Assembly: GCA_000729835.1 (NCBI GenBank)
Contig: JFHB01000050.1
Coordinates: 62,001-126,000 of the forward strand
Length of the DNA: 64,000 nt
Source of the DNA: Atkinsonella hypoxylon
Taxonomy: Eukaryota; Ascomycota; Sordariomycetes; Hypocreales; Clavicipitaceae
Direction of reading: 5' to 3'
Below the pieces are notes generated by a model. It had not been told where the DNA came from. It was given only the letters and a program-made list of their open reading frames with translations, and searched no databases. The translations under genes were made by a program, and so were the position numbers. Shown one piece after another: positions 1-10,649 of the stretch. The first letter of the stretch is position 1. Each line of letters begins with the position of its first letter.

Positions 1-252
1 CGCGATATAGGTGTTGGAACAGGCAGCATCAGGCCCGTTGCTGCGAGTTGATTGGCCCCGATGATCCACATCGGGGCCCGCGTTGATTGGATGCACGCGT
101 CAGATAAGTGGGATCTCACGTGGTATCCACAACATTATACGAGCCAAATCATGCCTGATGATCTATCTGTAGCTAGCTCCAGTACCAGCAACAACCTCTG
201 TACTTCCACCAAAAGTCAACGTAACGAAATCAAAAGAACGTCACGTGACTCG

Positions 253-1826
253 TCAGCTAGCAGGCATAAAATCCACTGCGTCCGCCGGGTTCCTCGGACG
301 GTTTTCGGCGGTGACGACTTCCTTCTCTTCCATGCGCTGGTCCGACTCCATGCGCTGGTCCGACTCAGGCCCTTCCTTCCCTGGCAAATCGCGGCCTTCT
401 CCGTTGAAGATCTTCTCCAGCATTTGTGCTGCTGTAGCCCGCTGGTTAGGGTTTACAATTGCCATTTCCTGTAGCGGCTGAAGCGTCGCCTCATTGGCCG
501 CCTCCCTAACCGCTTTGATTCTCAGCAAAGTCGTCTGCAGTGGCTTATCCCGGAAGCCAGCTACATTCATCGCGTAAGTGACGGTGACAAAGAGAGACCA
601 GATATCCATCTTCGGCGTCTGCGGCAGTTGCGAGGCCGGGTCTAGCTCGGGCGCCATGTAAGCGCTCGACCCAGCCCATGTCCGGGCATCGCCAACTACA
701 TTCGCAAGACCAAAATCTGCAAGTTGGTATATGTATTCTCCACCTGGTATCGGCGTATAGAGAATGTTCGCAGGCTTGATGTCGCGGTGAATGATGCTGT
801 TGTTCGCAAGGTAGTCAAGCGCCTGAAGCATTTGGTGAACTAATGTATTGACTAAAGTGGGCGCCTTGGTATAGAGACCATCTTGAATCAGGCTTTCGAC
901 GTTTCCGTGTTTAAGCTCCGTGATGATTTCAAAATGGTTTTCTCCCCACTGAGCCGCTCTGTATTCTATGATATGCCTCTGGTACTATTAGCTGACTGCT
1001 AAAATGGTGGAGCTACCTGGGTTGTTCTTACATGTGAAATCCGAGTCAATATCTCAACTTCCCGCTTCAACATAACATAATCATAGGACTGGAGGGTAGG
1101 CCGCTTCATCTGTTTGAGCGCCAGATACTCGCCAGTGTCAACATTGGCAACCCTCCAAACCTCACCGAACGATCCACTTCCAAGTCTCTCTCGTCTTGAA
1201 TACCTGATGCTGACCCGACTGACAGGTGTATGGATCTGAGTCATAGGCCGAGATGATGCAAGAGTCGGCGGCTCGTGTAGAAGCGTCCGAGTATGGCGGG
1301 GGTTGTCCTCTTTGTAGTTTAGATGTGAGCGGGCCGCAATTTCATTTTCTTCATGCCAAATAATTCGGAATTGGTACATGTCGTGGGTCACTCCACCAAA
1401 TCCGAACTCTAAATTGATGTCCTTGTCTACAAGAACTCGGCGAGGGGTACGCCCAGGCTCAAATGACATTGCCGTCTTCCCCAAAAACCGTGTCGATCGA
1501 TTACTTGACCGATCTTGGAACATGATTTCCTTCTTGTTGCCTTCGTGGAGCTCGAAAGAGCAATGAACACGTGAGATATCTGGTCCGTCGACTACAATGT
1601 CGCCAAACCGCCCGATAGTGGCCAATGTATAGCATGACTTTGATCCGATATGAGGACCAATGTCAAGTCCATGGAGGGTCTCCCTGCTATTAATGTCTCC
1701 AAAAACCGAGACAAGATGAGCATTTTCGGACTGGTTCAGAATGTTTTTAGCCTGATCGTTTGAAGGAACAAGTGAAAAGAGAGCAAGAGGATGAGGTCCG
1801 TTGCGAGGCATGGTGAATGACGACAA
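253..1826 (-). CDS. FHA-domain serine/threonine protein kinase (Rad53/Dun1-like layout)
   Basis: Two exons, complement(253..978, 1032..1826), about 506 residues; the 53-bp intron 979-1031 is phase 0. An N-terminal FHA domain (about residues 55-125) shows the phosphothreonine-binding signature SRVHC and the following DRSSNRST segment. A protein kinase domain starts near residue 208 with the glycine loop LGSGSFGEVW and the ATP lysine in LALKQM. Joining the exons completes it with HRDIKPAN (from about residue 329), DFG and the activation-segment YMAPELD. FHA plus kinase is the layout of checkpoint kinases of the Rad53/Chk2/Dun1 group, but fungi have many divergent FHA kinases, so a checkpoint role is only inferred. 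The C-terminal tail is short and charged and carries an in-frame duplication. A second ATG five codons downstream could also be the start. Confidence 0.88.
331..366 (-). repeat. In-frame 18-bp tandem duplication in the FHA-kinase tail
   Basis: Two identical 18-bp units (331-348 and 349-366) duplicate six residues (ESDQRM) in the C-terminal tail of the kinase. The length keeps the frame. It lies outside the kinase fold, so a polymorphic, tolerated expansion is likely. Confidence 0.85.
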
Positions 1827-2505
1827 TGTTTATATAAACAGAGCGCGGGATAAAAACACAATTGTAATACAGATGATCCCATTATGGCCGTGTAACTGGC
1901 TTGTGGTGGATTTAAATAGGCCGTCACCTTTTCCAGCTTCTTATCCTCAAAGTTGATTTGAAACAAGATGCCCACACTTACAGTACTTTGTTCCTGCTAT
2001 CTCCGGGTTAGCCGACCGCCGAAGCCGTCACTGCTTGACTAGCATTATGCCTTTAGCCTTGAAGTACCCTTGCAGACTCAAACTCTGCTAGTGTCAGGTG
2101 TGGTAGACTCGTGCTAAACGATTGGAGGAGAGCTTTCCGACCTGACGGCTCGTTTTGTAGCTAGCGGTTAGGAGTGTATTTTCATTCGCCCACCGCCACT
2201 CAGTCAGGCGAAACACGATCCCATTGGATTTCGCAAGGCTCGGTAGGAAGCATTCCGCAAGGCTCGGTAGGAAGCATTCCGCAACCTGTCGCGAGGTATA
2301 TAAGGGGGTTCAACCGAACATTCAGTGTGGTCGCAATTTTGGCCACACAACCAACTTCGCAAACCCCGCTTTGAATGGCTGGTACCTTGCACGCTGACTA
2401 ACGGACGCGCAAGGCAGTTCCCCGGCAAAACATTCGCGTTCCCGCAATCTGTAACTCTCACATACCTCAGCTTTTTGACTGCTGTGCCCATCACCGTCAC
2501 ATGAA
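1827..2505. other. Divergent intergenic region, kinase / hypothetical gene
   Basis: This 679-bp stretch separates two divergently transcribed genes and should contain both promoters. I see no ORF worth calling. A 24-bp tandem duplication lies at 2233-2284, followed by a TATATAAG-like element near 2296-2303 that could serve the rightward gene. Confidence 0.5.
2233..2284. repeat. 24-bp tandem duplication in an intergenic region
   Basis: Two perfect copies of a 24-bp unit (core GGCTCGGTAGGAAGCATTCC) plus a 4-bp partial third copy, about 220 bp upstream of the ATG at 2506. It could be a duplicated promoter site or a replication-slippage product. Confidence 0.85.
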
Positions 2506-3915
2506 ATGGCCGTCTTCTTCAACAACACCCAGCGCCCTCAACGACTGCAAGAAGATCCACAACAGCTTACTTTGGAGAGAGATCGTCGCCACGACGGAGC
2601 CCCTCCACCGTATTCAGAATTAGCTGCAAGGCCCAATTTTCCTATCGACGAGTCATACCAGCGAGAAATGCGAAAATTGGCCCGCTACAATTCAACGCCA
2701 TTGAACCAGTTCAAGAGCCAAGCCAAGCGTGAGCGCGAACGGCTAGTACACCAGTTATCAGAGAAACGGTATGGTCGAAGACAGACGCTGCCGTGGGATG
2801 ATTCTTCAGATCTGCGGGCCAACTCTGAGAACAATGTTCGAAGCCGTTGGGTAGAACAAGGCATTTGGGGGGATGAATGGGGCCCAGCCTGGCCCAAAGA
2901 CAGTCATCCATCGACGACATGGACTCGAGTGGATGGTCCTTTTCATGGCCTCTACAACCCAACCACGTCTGAATCTAGGCCAGGCGCTCGTTGGGGCCAC
3001 GAAGAATCAGACGTGAAATCGGTGGAATCCGAGACGGAATCCGAGATGGGATCCGAAAAGGATCCAGGCTCTATCTGGGGTATCGCCGCGCTCAAGGCTC
3101 AAGAGGCAAAACGGATGAAGTCTCGTCCGCGGCCAATCAAGTATATAGAATCACCGCTGGGTTTGATTCCTCAATATCCCATCCCGAGGCCCACTGTTCG
3201 CGACCCCGAGGCATCCCGTCCTTACCCCCAGTTCCTGTATCAGATCACTAAGGAGCGTGACTGGGTCAAAGACGAGGTCGATCACAGTGCACCAGGTAGC
3301 GCTATAGACATCGATGCTATAGCTTATGAACGTGTCAAAAAGAACTGGATCCAAGATGGGATCTGGAATCCTGCATGGGATGAGCTGCTGCCAGGAAGGA
3401 GGTGGACTTACGAAGAGCCTGAAGAAGGGGCGGAGGAACCTCCTGCCGCTTCTGACAACTCCGCCAGTCAATCAAGCGATCCAGGCGATAACGGACAACA
3501 GGCGCGAGACCCACAACACCCATGCCTTCTCGAACCGGCACTTGACGGACGCATCGATGACACATCTGTTTCGTCAGGTGCTGAAGCCAGCAATGCGAGA
3601 AAGCGATCTAGCGGAAGGACGCGAGAGGCACTAAGTCCTCAAGTCGCCGTTGCTCACGGCACCGAGGAATCGAAACAGGGTTTGAGGCGGTCTCTTCGGG
3701 GCACTAAGTTATCTCAAGCCGAAACCCAAGGGAGTCAAGGCTCTTCCGTTGGAGTTGATTGTCCCTCCGCAAGAAAGCTTAAGCGGGGTCGAGGCGACGA
3801 GCTTGACGAACCCTCACCCCGCAGATCGAAGCGCAATAGGGGAGAGAGTGTTAGGGAAGCGCCTAATCGTCTTCGCCGCAGCATTAGAATAGCCAAAACG
3901 ATAAAAAAACGATAA
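2506..3915 (+). CDS. Hypothetical basic protein with duplicated W-x2-(Q/D)GIW motif
   Basis: Single-exon ORF of 469 residues; I do not recognise the family. Two related segments stand out: RWVEQGIWGDEW near residue 115 and NWIQDGIWNPAWDE near residue 280. Each is followed by a glycine/arginine-tryptophan turn and an acidic patch, which suggests a duplicated tryptophan-rich module. The last 80 residues are strongly basic and repeat an RRS motif three times (RRSLRG, RRSKRN, RRSIRI), with a terminal KTIKKR; this would fit nuclear targeting or nucleic-acid binding. No signal peptide or membrane segment is visible. The start is the first ATG of the open frame. Composition is biased and disordered outside the W motifs. 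Function unknown; the coding call rests on ORF length and internal repeat structure. Confidence 0.65.
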   Translation: MAVFFNNTQRPQRLQEDPQQLTLERDRRHDGAPPPYSELAARPNFPIDESYQREMRKLARYNSTPLNQFKSQAKRERERLVHQLSEKRYGRRQTLPWDDSSDLRANSENNVRSRWVEQGIWGDEWGPAWPKDSHPSTTWTRVDGPFHGLYNPTTSESRPGARWGHEESDVKSVESETESEMGSEKDPGSIWGIAALKAQEAKRMKSRPRPIKYIESPLGLIPQYPIPRPTVRDPEASRPYPQFLYQITKERDWVKDEVDHSAPGSAIDIDAIAYERVKKNWIQDGIWNPAWDELLPGRRWTYEEPEEGAEEPPAASDNSASQSSDPGDNGQQARDPQHPCLLEPALDGRIDDTSVSSGAEASNARKRSSGRTREALSPQVAVAHGTEESKQGLRRSLRGTKLSQAETQGSQGSSVGVDCPSARKLKRGRGDELDEPSPRRSKRNRGESVREAPNRLRRSIRIAKTIKKR

Positions 3916-5773
3916 AAAGAAAAATAGAAGGCCGACGGAGTGCGGCTTAAGACGAATCTATCAATACCACTAAAGTGCTTTATGACCATGGCTATAAACT
4001 GTCATGCTAGTTCTTCTCATTTCTCTATGTTTTACATTGTGCGGTCTCCGTTTCCGGGCAAGGTCTCGACCGAGGCTGCTCGACGTTCCAAGCTGAACCC
4101 AACAAAAGGTTGTGTTATATTAAGCTATTGCGACTCGTCACCAGCATTAATACAGACGCTCATTTATGCACGTAGATGAATCTTTTCGCACATGTTGGTA
4201 TAAGGTAGTTCTTGGTCGCCATGTCAGGAGGGTCTTTTCACTGAAAGCACAATCACACTCACAGGCAGGTTTTAGTGTTATTATAAAGTTTGCTCTTGAT
4301 TTGTGTCAATGCTGCCCCGTAGGTTGCTGTCCTTTTATACCTGCCCAGCTGCCTGTTCCTGGCTCACCTAACATGAAGCCAGGAGTGCAGCTCGAGGTTT
4401 AACACAGGTGCATATCCAGGTTGAGTAGCCTGCAGGCGGTGCAGGTAGATCAACGAAATGTGTCACCTTACTGTACATCGATACTGAGTCGGGGCACGTC
4501 GGCGGCGTAGAGAGGGATCGGCTCGCCTCACTTTTCTGATTGGGTGACCTCGGACCCGTGCTCTCCACCGTAGGGGGTGGGGGTGTGGTGGGAGTGGGGG
4601 CCTGTCCTTCGTGTGTTAAGGCAGCAGCTGGGTCACGAAAAGGCTAGTTGACCAATCATGACGAGGGGCAATAGAAGGTACTTATGATTCTTCGCAAACC
4701 TCAGTATAATAGAAGTACTAGCAATCTCTGCTAGTACAAAGAGGCACATTACAGCTCTAACGCGTTAACCGCTTACATTGTAGGTTGCCTGCATCGTAAG
4801 CCTCGCTAAGAGGCACCTTTTGGCTTTACGTACGAATTTGCCGAGCTTGAAGGCCTTTATAAGCGAAGCAGTTCATATAGATAATTAGCTCCAGTTCTGT
4901 GCTGTTCGTTTAATATGTCACTTTTATTATTGTTACAAGGTATTGCAAAAAGCGTTGTATAAGGAAAGCCACTAATCGCGTTTAGAGCTAGCTGTTGCGG
5001 CTGCTTAAAGGTACCCACGAGGTATCGAAGGCTGGGTGGGTCCCGTGACCTGGCTGCTGCCTGAACACACGCAAAGGTAGTCCGTATTCCCATGCCCATT
5101 ACCCAGCCGGCTGGGTTTTCATCACACTCCTTCGCCTCTAGCTCCCGTGTTCCAGAATAGTAGCATCTAGGGAGTGCTCCGTACACTCTTTGACCACGCC
5201 ACCCTTACCCTCGTCACTTGTGCCTCGTTATTAGTTCGGCATCCTCTTCCGCTCATGCTGTCCCTCCGCACGCTACGCCCGCCACACGGTCCTATCTCAC
5301 GATAACCATGATGTCTGAGGGCACGTACGGAGTAATAAGTCAGTCATGCACTCCGTAGGCAGGGCTGGAAAGCTGAGATTCTTTTACAGTTCCGTCACGG
5401 TACACTAGCATGAGCTCGTACTCTGTTTGTTATGCAAGTTTAGCGCCAGGCGGAGATTGCAGAAGTATCGGAACACGCGACCGCAGCGTCCGCTGTCATT
5501 CTCTTATGGTTCGAACGCCTTATCCGGATTGCTGATGCGCTTCCATGCTGTCCCGGCTAGTGTACCTTGCTCAAGCCCACAAGCTCGTCTGGGGCACATG
5601 GTGGCCCAAGATGGAAACGTGGGCTCGGGAATAACCACGCAATGCACAAGTGACGGGAACAATAACCTCAGGCGTGGATCCATTCCTATGGGTTGCATCA
5701 AAGGCATTGAGGCGCAAAAGAAAGCAACAGAGGCAGACTGTGATTGTTGGCTATGGCTGCCTCCTTTCGCGCA

Positions 5774-5796
5774 CCCCCCCCCCCCTCCCCCCCTCC
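5774..5796. repeat. Cytosine homopolymer tract
   Basis: Twelve C, one T, seven C, then TCC, on the + strand. It is a slippage-prone tract with no coding context. Confidence 0.9.
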
Positions 5797-6524
5797 GCTT
5801 TTTTAATACATCCCGGCGACTTATTATTACTGACTGTTCCATCCGTTGACAGGCGCTGCGTGACGAAAGGATTACGAAGTGCCCATGGCGTCAGCGCTCC
5901 CGTCTTTTGAGTGCTCTTTCGTCTCATGTCGCAACAAAAAGACGATGAAAGGTATCACGATACTCCGCAGCTGCCCGCCGTTTCTGAATATCGTTACCAC
6001 AACAATCATTGGTCGTTTCATGATATTGCGCCTCATTATCACCGTTCAGCACGCTGGTGCGTTCGTAACACCTGTGTATCTGTATTTGCCTTCTAGATCA
6101 GGTGGACTGTTTTCCTACGGACTACTTCGTCCACGCAACGACAAACGGAGAAAAACACGGTTGCCGAGGGCACATTACTGTCCTCTGACAGCGGGTTCGT
6201 TCCTCCGTAGATGGCTGCTAATGTTATGTACAACTCGAACCTGGAAAGGCCTTCTTTGAGACAAACAGTTTATGTTCGTACAGTCACATAGCGTGCGTGG
6301 CTTGGGGCCACGCCACGCCGAAAGACCTGCCACAACTCGCTAATATGTTTCCTAGGCCTGACCAATCAGATTCCAGCCGTATTCTCTTCTCGAATACCAT
6401 GGGAATACCATGTCGTGCACGCCAATTTCCGATACGGAGTAGTCCGTATGTGCAGCATGGCATGTAAATTCAATGTTACTATCAATCTACTCGGTATCCC
6501 GCGGGACTCTGTGCTACCACCTAC

Positions 6525-6578
6525 CGGCAGGCAGGCACATCAGGCAAGCAGGCGGGCAGGCAAGCGGGCAGGCAGGTC
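6525..6578. repeat. Degenerate GGCA/GGCAAGC simple repeat
   Basis: About 55 bp of repeated GGCAGGCA, GGCAAGCA and GGCGGGCA units. Similar short GGCAGGCAGG words recur elsewhere in intergenic DNA of this window (for example near 31564). Confidence 0.8.
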
Positions 6579-7875
6579 GCCTGTTCCACTAGCCAATCGC
6601 TTCGCGTCAATCCTCGCTTCGTCATGGACTGACTCATAAGGCATCCTGCCTGCTTCTTCACTGCAGATTCGCGAATCAATTTCTCTGCCCCTACGCGTCA
6701 AACGAAATCAAATACTGTATGTAGTTGGGATGCTCAGGGTATCGGGGCTTCCCCGAACTCGCGGCATCCATCATGCTGCGGCTTTTTGTCCATTCTGTTA
6801 CAAGTGACTCAAAGAACAGCGGCTGGCAGTTGAGCACAAGCCCACAGCTACGGAGAGGCCATAGTCGTACGGTAGTTTTGCTATCTATCCTCCCTCAACA
6901 GATGGAGAGTAGTTACTTGGTTACAGCTCCCAAAACGCATTTCGGGGCGGTCATTTTGCGGCAGCTGGTGTATCTCGCCATCGAGCGGCTCTTATTAGAC
7001 CCTTTCGTCTCGGGGCGAATCCGTCAGCCATCAACCACCAGCCACCAGTCAGCCAGGTATCTAGGCGAGAAACAGATGTAACACGACCGCCGAAGAGACC
7101 AAAACTATGACAAAGTAGCTCGAGCAAGTGATGAGCCAGTGCCACTCACCCCCTGGACCCTGATGCCCTGCTGTATGTGTCAATCCCAGCTCAACTTGGT
7201 CCGTATGTGTGCTCCGCATGCATAAACGGACGGAATCGCACTGGTTGCAATGTGAACCATGCCTCCCCCACCTTTTGGCCAATTCAGCAAACTCATTGTA
7301 CTATGCTTGGCTTGCACAATGCCGTAGTCGACGAGGGATTTGAGTCCCGGCGTCTCGTGAGCGTGACCCATTTAGGTTCCTGGTCTGTTTCCGTCCCATG
7401 TGCGGGTGCTAATTCGCGACCTGGGTAGCACTCTTTGGCTCAAGCAGGAGGGAGCATGTTGCTATGTCTCGAAAGAGCCGGGTTCCACAGCATATTTCAC
7501 TGCTTATTATATACCAGCGTTCAGGAATTCCCTTCTTCAGCACGCCTTCTTCCCTTCCAGCTTGTTCACTGCAAGCGCTATAGCTGTACATCAGTATGCT
7601 TTTGTTTCTTAGAAATCCAGTGACTATTAAAGTGGTACTTTGCCCTCCCGCTGTCCAACACTTCCGTGGCCTTCTCCTTTGCCGCCATCCTCGAATATCT
7701 CGCTTGCTCGGTCCTTAGACCGGACCAACAAGGTCTGAGTTGGCTCATCCACTTTGGCCGTTGAGCACTTCCTATTGACGCCTAAGGAAACCTAGCCACC
7801 GAAAACTATCCAAAGTGTGAAAAAGCGTGTATAGTCGATATATATTGGTGGGACGGGTGACGGGTGGCAGTAATA

Positions 7876-9759
7876 ATGCAGAATCATTCAGCAATCCACA
7901 TGTCCTTGTGGCAGAACAGGTCAAGCCTCGGAACGCATCGCGGTCTGTACAGTCAGAGACAAGACAAGAGAACAAAGTCTTCTACCGAGATCCTGTCGAA
8001 ACCAGGCTGGCCCAAAGGGTCGACGAGGTCACTCTCCTGGCTGGCAAACGTCGGGAGCCAGCGGCCCGATTCGCCCGCCTTCATCCGGAGCAATGGTAAC
8101 AACCACAGAACCGCATCTCCACTTCGTCCAACCGAGAAGGGGCATCGCCAAATTTTAACTACGAACCCTCGGCACAGCCTTGGCGGATGCTGTGACTCAG
8201 GTATCAGAGAGCGACGTCCACTTTATCGAGTTTTTGATGACGATGAACCAAGCTGGCAGCGTGAGCAGAAAGGACAAGGTCATGTTCGACGACGAAGAGG
8301 ACAATACTTGCAGGACCAGAACGGCATACCTGGAGATGCTGCGCCTGGCAATAGGAAACCTCTTGAAACCAAGGCCCGTCTCAATGCATGCTCAAAAGTG
8401 ACCAAATTACGCGGAGGCTACATTGAGCGGCCCATGATAAATGACGACTCAAACGAAATGCACTGGGAAAAATCGGTCCACATTTTGATTGGAGAGACAG
8501 AGGAAGCATTTCAGGCTGTTCATGCTTCTCTGCAGCACGACTTGGACGATGACCTGAACATCCAGTCATGGCTCTCTGACCCCCTAGAATCTCGAGTTTC
8601 ATCGCTCACGTCAGGCTCCTGCACGGACTCGGTTCATTCACCAGTAGCGGCTCGAGATGGAAAGCAAACAGGCTTGCCGCGCGTTACATCTCTCGACAAA
8701 CCACTTCCCCCGAACCCCTACGGCAAAGACGGAGAAAAGGAAGGCAAGGAACTAAGAAGGACAGCGAAGATCCGAAAAGAGATGCCGATCAAAGTTCCAT
8801 CAATGCTGAAAGGACTTCAAAGGAAGAAGCCGTCTAAATGGACGCTGCCTGTCACACAGATCCTCAGAGGCACCCTTTTCATGCGTGTCGAAGCCGACGA
8901 GATGCTCACGCCCCAGCAGATAAAAGACATACGTGAACAGCGCTTGAGAAAGCAGCGAGAAGCAGAAGATGCAAGGGAGGGGAGGCGACTATCGAACGAG
9001 TCGACTGACAGCCAGTGGTCGAGATCGTCCACGTCAAGCATGGGCATACATGACCACACACCAGCGGCGTATCCTGTCACTTCACCCATCGACCACGCTG
9101 TTGTTCACAAAGACTTTTCGGTGCCAAAGCTCCATTTGAAAGATTGTGGCGGCGGGACGCTGTTCGAGCAGCAGAGGTCACCAAGCGCCGAGCGAATCAA
9201 CCCACCCCCTAGAAACCCTGAACGAAACAACAAGCGGCCGGACAGACTGCCTACCATACCCGAGGCGGAGTCAGACAGGTCTGATGATCAAAGTGATCAA
9301 AGTGGCCGACTTTGCCCAACCCGTGGCGACCTCGGCCGCTCCACTAGATCATGTTCTCCAAGCCATGGTACAGATGAACCGATCGTCTTGCGCGGCCAAG
9401 GCGAAACAACAAAACACCAAGACGATGAAGATGGTGGTCCAAGGACAGCGCTTCACGAGGCGGACGACGACTTGATTGCCAACGAAATGACCGTGTGGTT
9501 CGAGGCCTTTGGGTTCGAATCGCACGGCCAACTGATCCACGGCGCCTCCAAGGGCGGAGCCGACTCGACCACGAGCGTCTCATCGTCCGGCCACACCTCC
9601 GTCCAAAGCGTGGCATCAACAGAGGCATCCACGGTCGAGACGGAAGCAGAATATCCCGACGAGCAAAGCGCCGTCGTGCCTCGCGACGCGGCTCCTCAGC
9701 CCATGCGCTTCTTCACCAGTCAGCGACCACCACGCATGTGGACAGCCGGAGGGATCTAG
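7876..9759 (+). CDS. Hypothetical disordered, low-complexity protein
   Basis: ORF of about 627 residues from the first ATG (7876); the open frame begins slightly upstream at a GTG. No domain is recognised. The part after about residue 205 looks most protein-like: a segment containing HWEKSVHILIGETEEAF, a lysine-rich stretch with PPNPYGKDGEKEG and RKKPSKWTLPVTQILRGTLF, and a basic helical segment DIREQRLRKQREAEDAREG. These are followed by Ser/Thr/Pro-rich disorder and a Ser-rich C-terminus ending in PPRMWTAGGI. The first ~150 residues are less convincing, because an overlapping frame is also open from 7827 to 8099; an unrecognised intron or a different start there is possible. Function unknown. 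Confidence 0.6.
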   Translation: MQNHSAIHMSLWQNRSSLGTHRGLYSQRQDKRTKSSTEILSKPGWPKGSTRSLSWLANVGSQRPDSPAFIRSNGNNHRTASPLRPTEKGHRQILTTNPRHSLGGCCDSGIRERRPLYRVFDDDEPSWQREQKGQGHVRRRRGQYLQDQNGIPGDAAPGNRKPLETKARLNACSKVTKLRGGYIERPMINDDSNEMHWEKSVHILIGETEEAFQAVHASLQHDLDDDLNIQSWLSDPLESRVSSLTSGSCTDSVHSPVAARDGKQTGLPRVTSLDKPLPPNPYGKDGEKEGKELRRTAKIRKEMPIKVPSMLKGLQRKKPSKWTLPVTQILRGTLFMRVEADEMLTPQQIKDIREQRLRKQREAEDAREGRRLSNESTDSQWSRSSTSSMGIHDHTPAAYPVTSPIDHAVVHKDFSVPKLHLKDCGGGTLFEQQRSPSAERINPPPRNPERNNKRPDRLPTIPEAESDRSDDQSDQSGRLCPTRGDLGRSTRSCSPSHGTDEPIVLRGQGETTKHQDDEDGGPRTALHEADDDLIANEMTVWFEAFGFESHGQLIHGASKGGADSTTSVSSSGHTSVQSVASTEASTVETEAEYPDEQSAVVPRDAAPQPMRFFTSQRPPRMWTAGGI

Positions 9760-10085
9760 CCCGTCGAGCGTGCGCCTAGGAAATCCATCTATTTCCCCGA
9801 TAGCAAATGCATAAGATGGAAGGTACAACGGGTCGATGGTCCGCAAATAAGTGCCTGCTACAGCAAGCAAGTGATGAGTTAATGAGGAATAAAAATGAAC
9901 ATGGCATTTCGAATTCAAGTTGAATACCCGTAACAGATGTGGTACCCAAGTAGCAATAGACAAGGCACACATGGGAAAACCAAAACGACAACGTCTCCAC
10001 ACCCCCAACATCGACCAAACAAACCCTCCAATCCTCATCTCCCAAACAAAAACTACCACGCAGACCAAGGCAACAAGTCTACGAA
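9760..10085. other. Intergenic region before cdc26
   Basis: This 326-bp stretch between two same-strand genes carries the 3' end of the hypothetical gene and presumably the cdc26 promoter. It turns A/C-rich (CAAA, CCAA runs) in the last 100 bp before the ATG, as 5' leaders of fungal genes often do. Nothing else seen. Confidence 0.45.
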
Positions 10086-10295
10086 ATGCTCCGCCGGCCC
10101 GCCACAACCCTCCAAATCACGCCCGAAGACATCGCGGCCTACGAAGACCGGCGCGCAAACGAGGCCCTCGCGCAGCAGCGCGCGGCGGAAGCGCACGCCC
10201 ATGCCCGTGCGCAGCAACAGGCTATGCAAGGCGTGCAGGAGAGCACCAGCGCGGCGAGATCCAGGGAGGAGAGGATTACGGGGCGGAGGAGGTGA
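10086..10295 (+). CDS. cdc26: Anaphase-promoting complex subunit Cdc26 (small ORF)
   Basis: A 69-residue ORF starting MLRRPATTLQITPEDIAAYE. This matches the N-terminal Cdc26 signature (M-L-R-R-x-P/A-T-x-L-x-L-x-x-x-D-I-x-x-Y/F), the segment that in the family inserts its N-terminal methionine into the TPR groove of Apc6/Cdc16 and stabilises that APC/C subunit. The family's second conserved patch (SREERI, compare SREQMI in animal proteins) is present near the C-terminus, after an Ala/Gln/Arg-rich helical linker. The length is within the family range (about 65-125 residues). It is a nuclear cell-cycle ubiquitin-ligase component. It is convergent with the metallophosphoesterase gene. Genes this short are often missed by annotation. 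Confidence 0.85.
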   Translation: MLRRPATTLQITPEDIAAYEDRRANEALAQQRAAEAHAHARAQQQAMQGVQESTSAARSREERITGRRR

Positions 10296-10649
10296 TGAAC
10301 GGGTGTTTTTCCATTCTGGATGGTGATGAGGCTTTGGGTTGCCGGGCTTTGAGGAGATCGGCTTTGGTTTGTACGGGCGTTGAGGTTACGTCGGCGGTGC
10401 TGCTTACTTCAGTCATGAGATAAAAGGGCTTATCCGTAATGTACCGGATGGCATACATACAGCTCCGTGATATCCATGTCTAATGCAACGAATCTAGGGA
10501 CAATGTGTACGCGTAAGCGCAGGACGAGTGCAAGATGCACAAGGTGATTCCACAAGGTGTCGAGCAAGGCACCTATGATATATTCATACAACCCAGCGCC
10601 GAAAAGCCCGCAGATCCTGTACCTTGGTCCCCATGAGGCCAACGTCTAC
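10296..10649. other. Convergent 3' intergenic region
   Basis: This 354-bp stretch between the ends of cdc26 (+) and the metallophosphoesterase gene (-) should hold both 3' untranslated regions. No further gene seen. Confidence 0.45.

Larger units (their letters stand above)
3916..7875. other. Long gene-poor interval, no supportable gene
   Basis: Nearly 4 kb with only short, overlapping ORFs on both strands, none with a recognisable domain, a convincing start or paired splice sites. It holds a cytosine tract (5774-5796), a GGCA-rich simple repeat (about 6525-6578) and two exact copies of TACGGAGTA (5326 and 6433) with near matches around them. I see no transposase or reverse-transcriptase motif. 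A lineage-specific small gene or a non-coding RNA cannot be excluded. Confidence 0.5.

Noticed and set aside
5035..5055. 16-bp word GTGGGTCCCGTGACCT shared with about 36519-36534
   Set aside because: One 16-mer match in a 64-kb window is not clearly beyond chance, and the flanking sequence is not similar.
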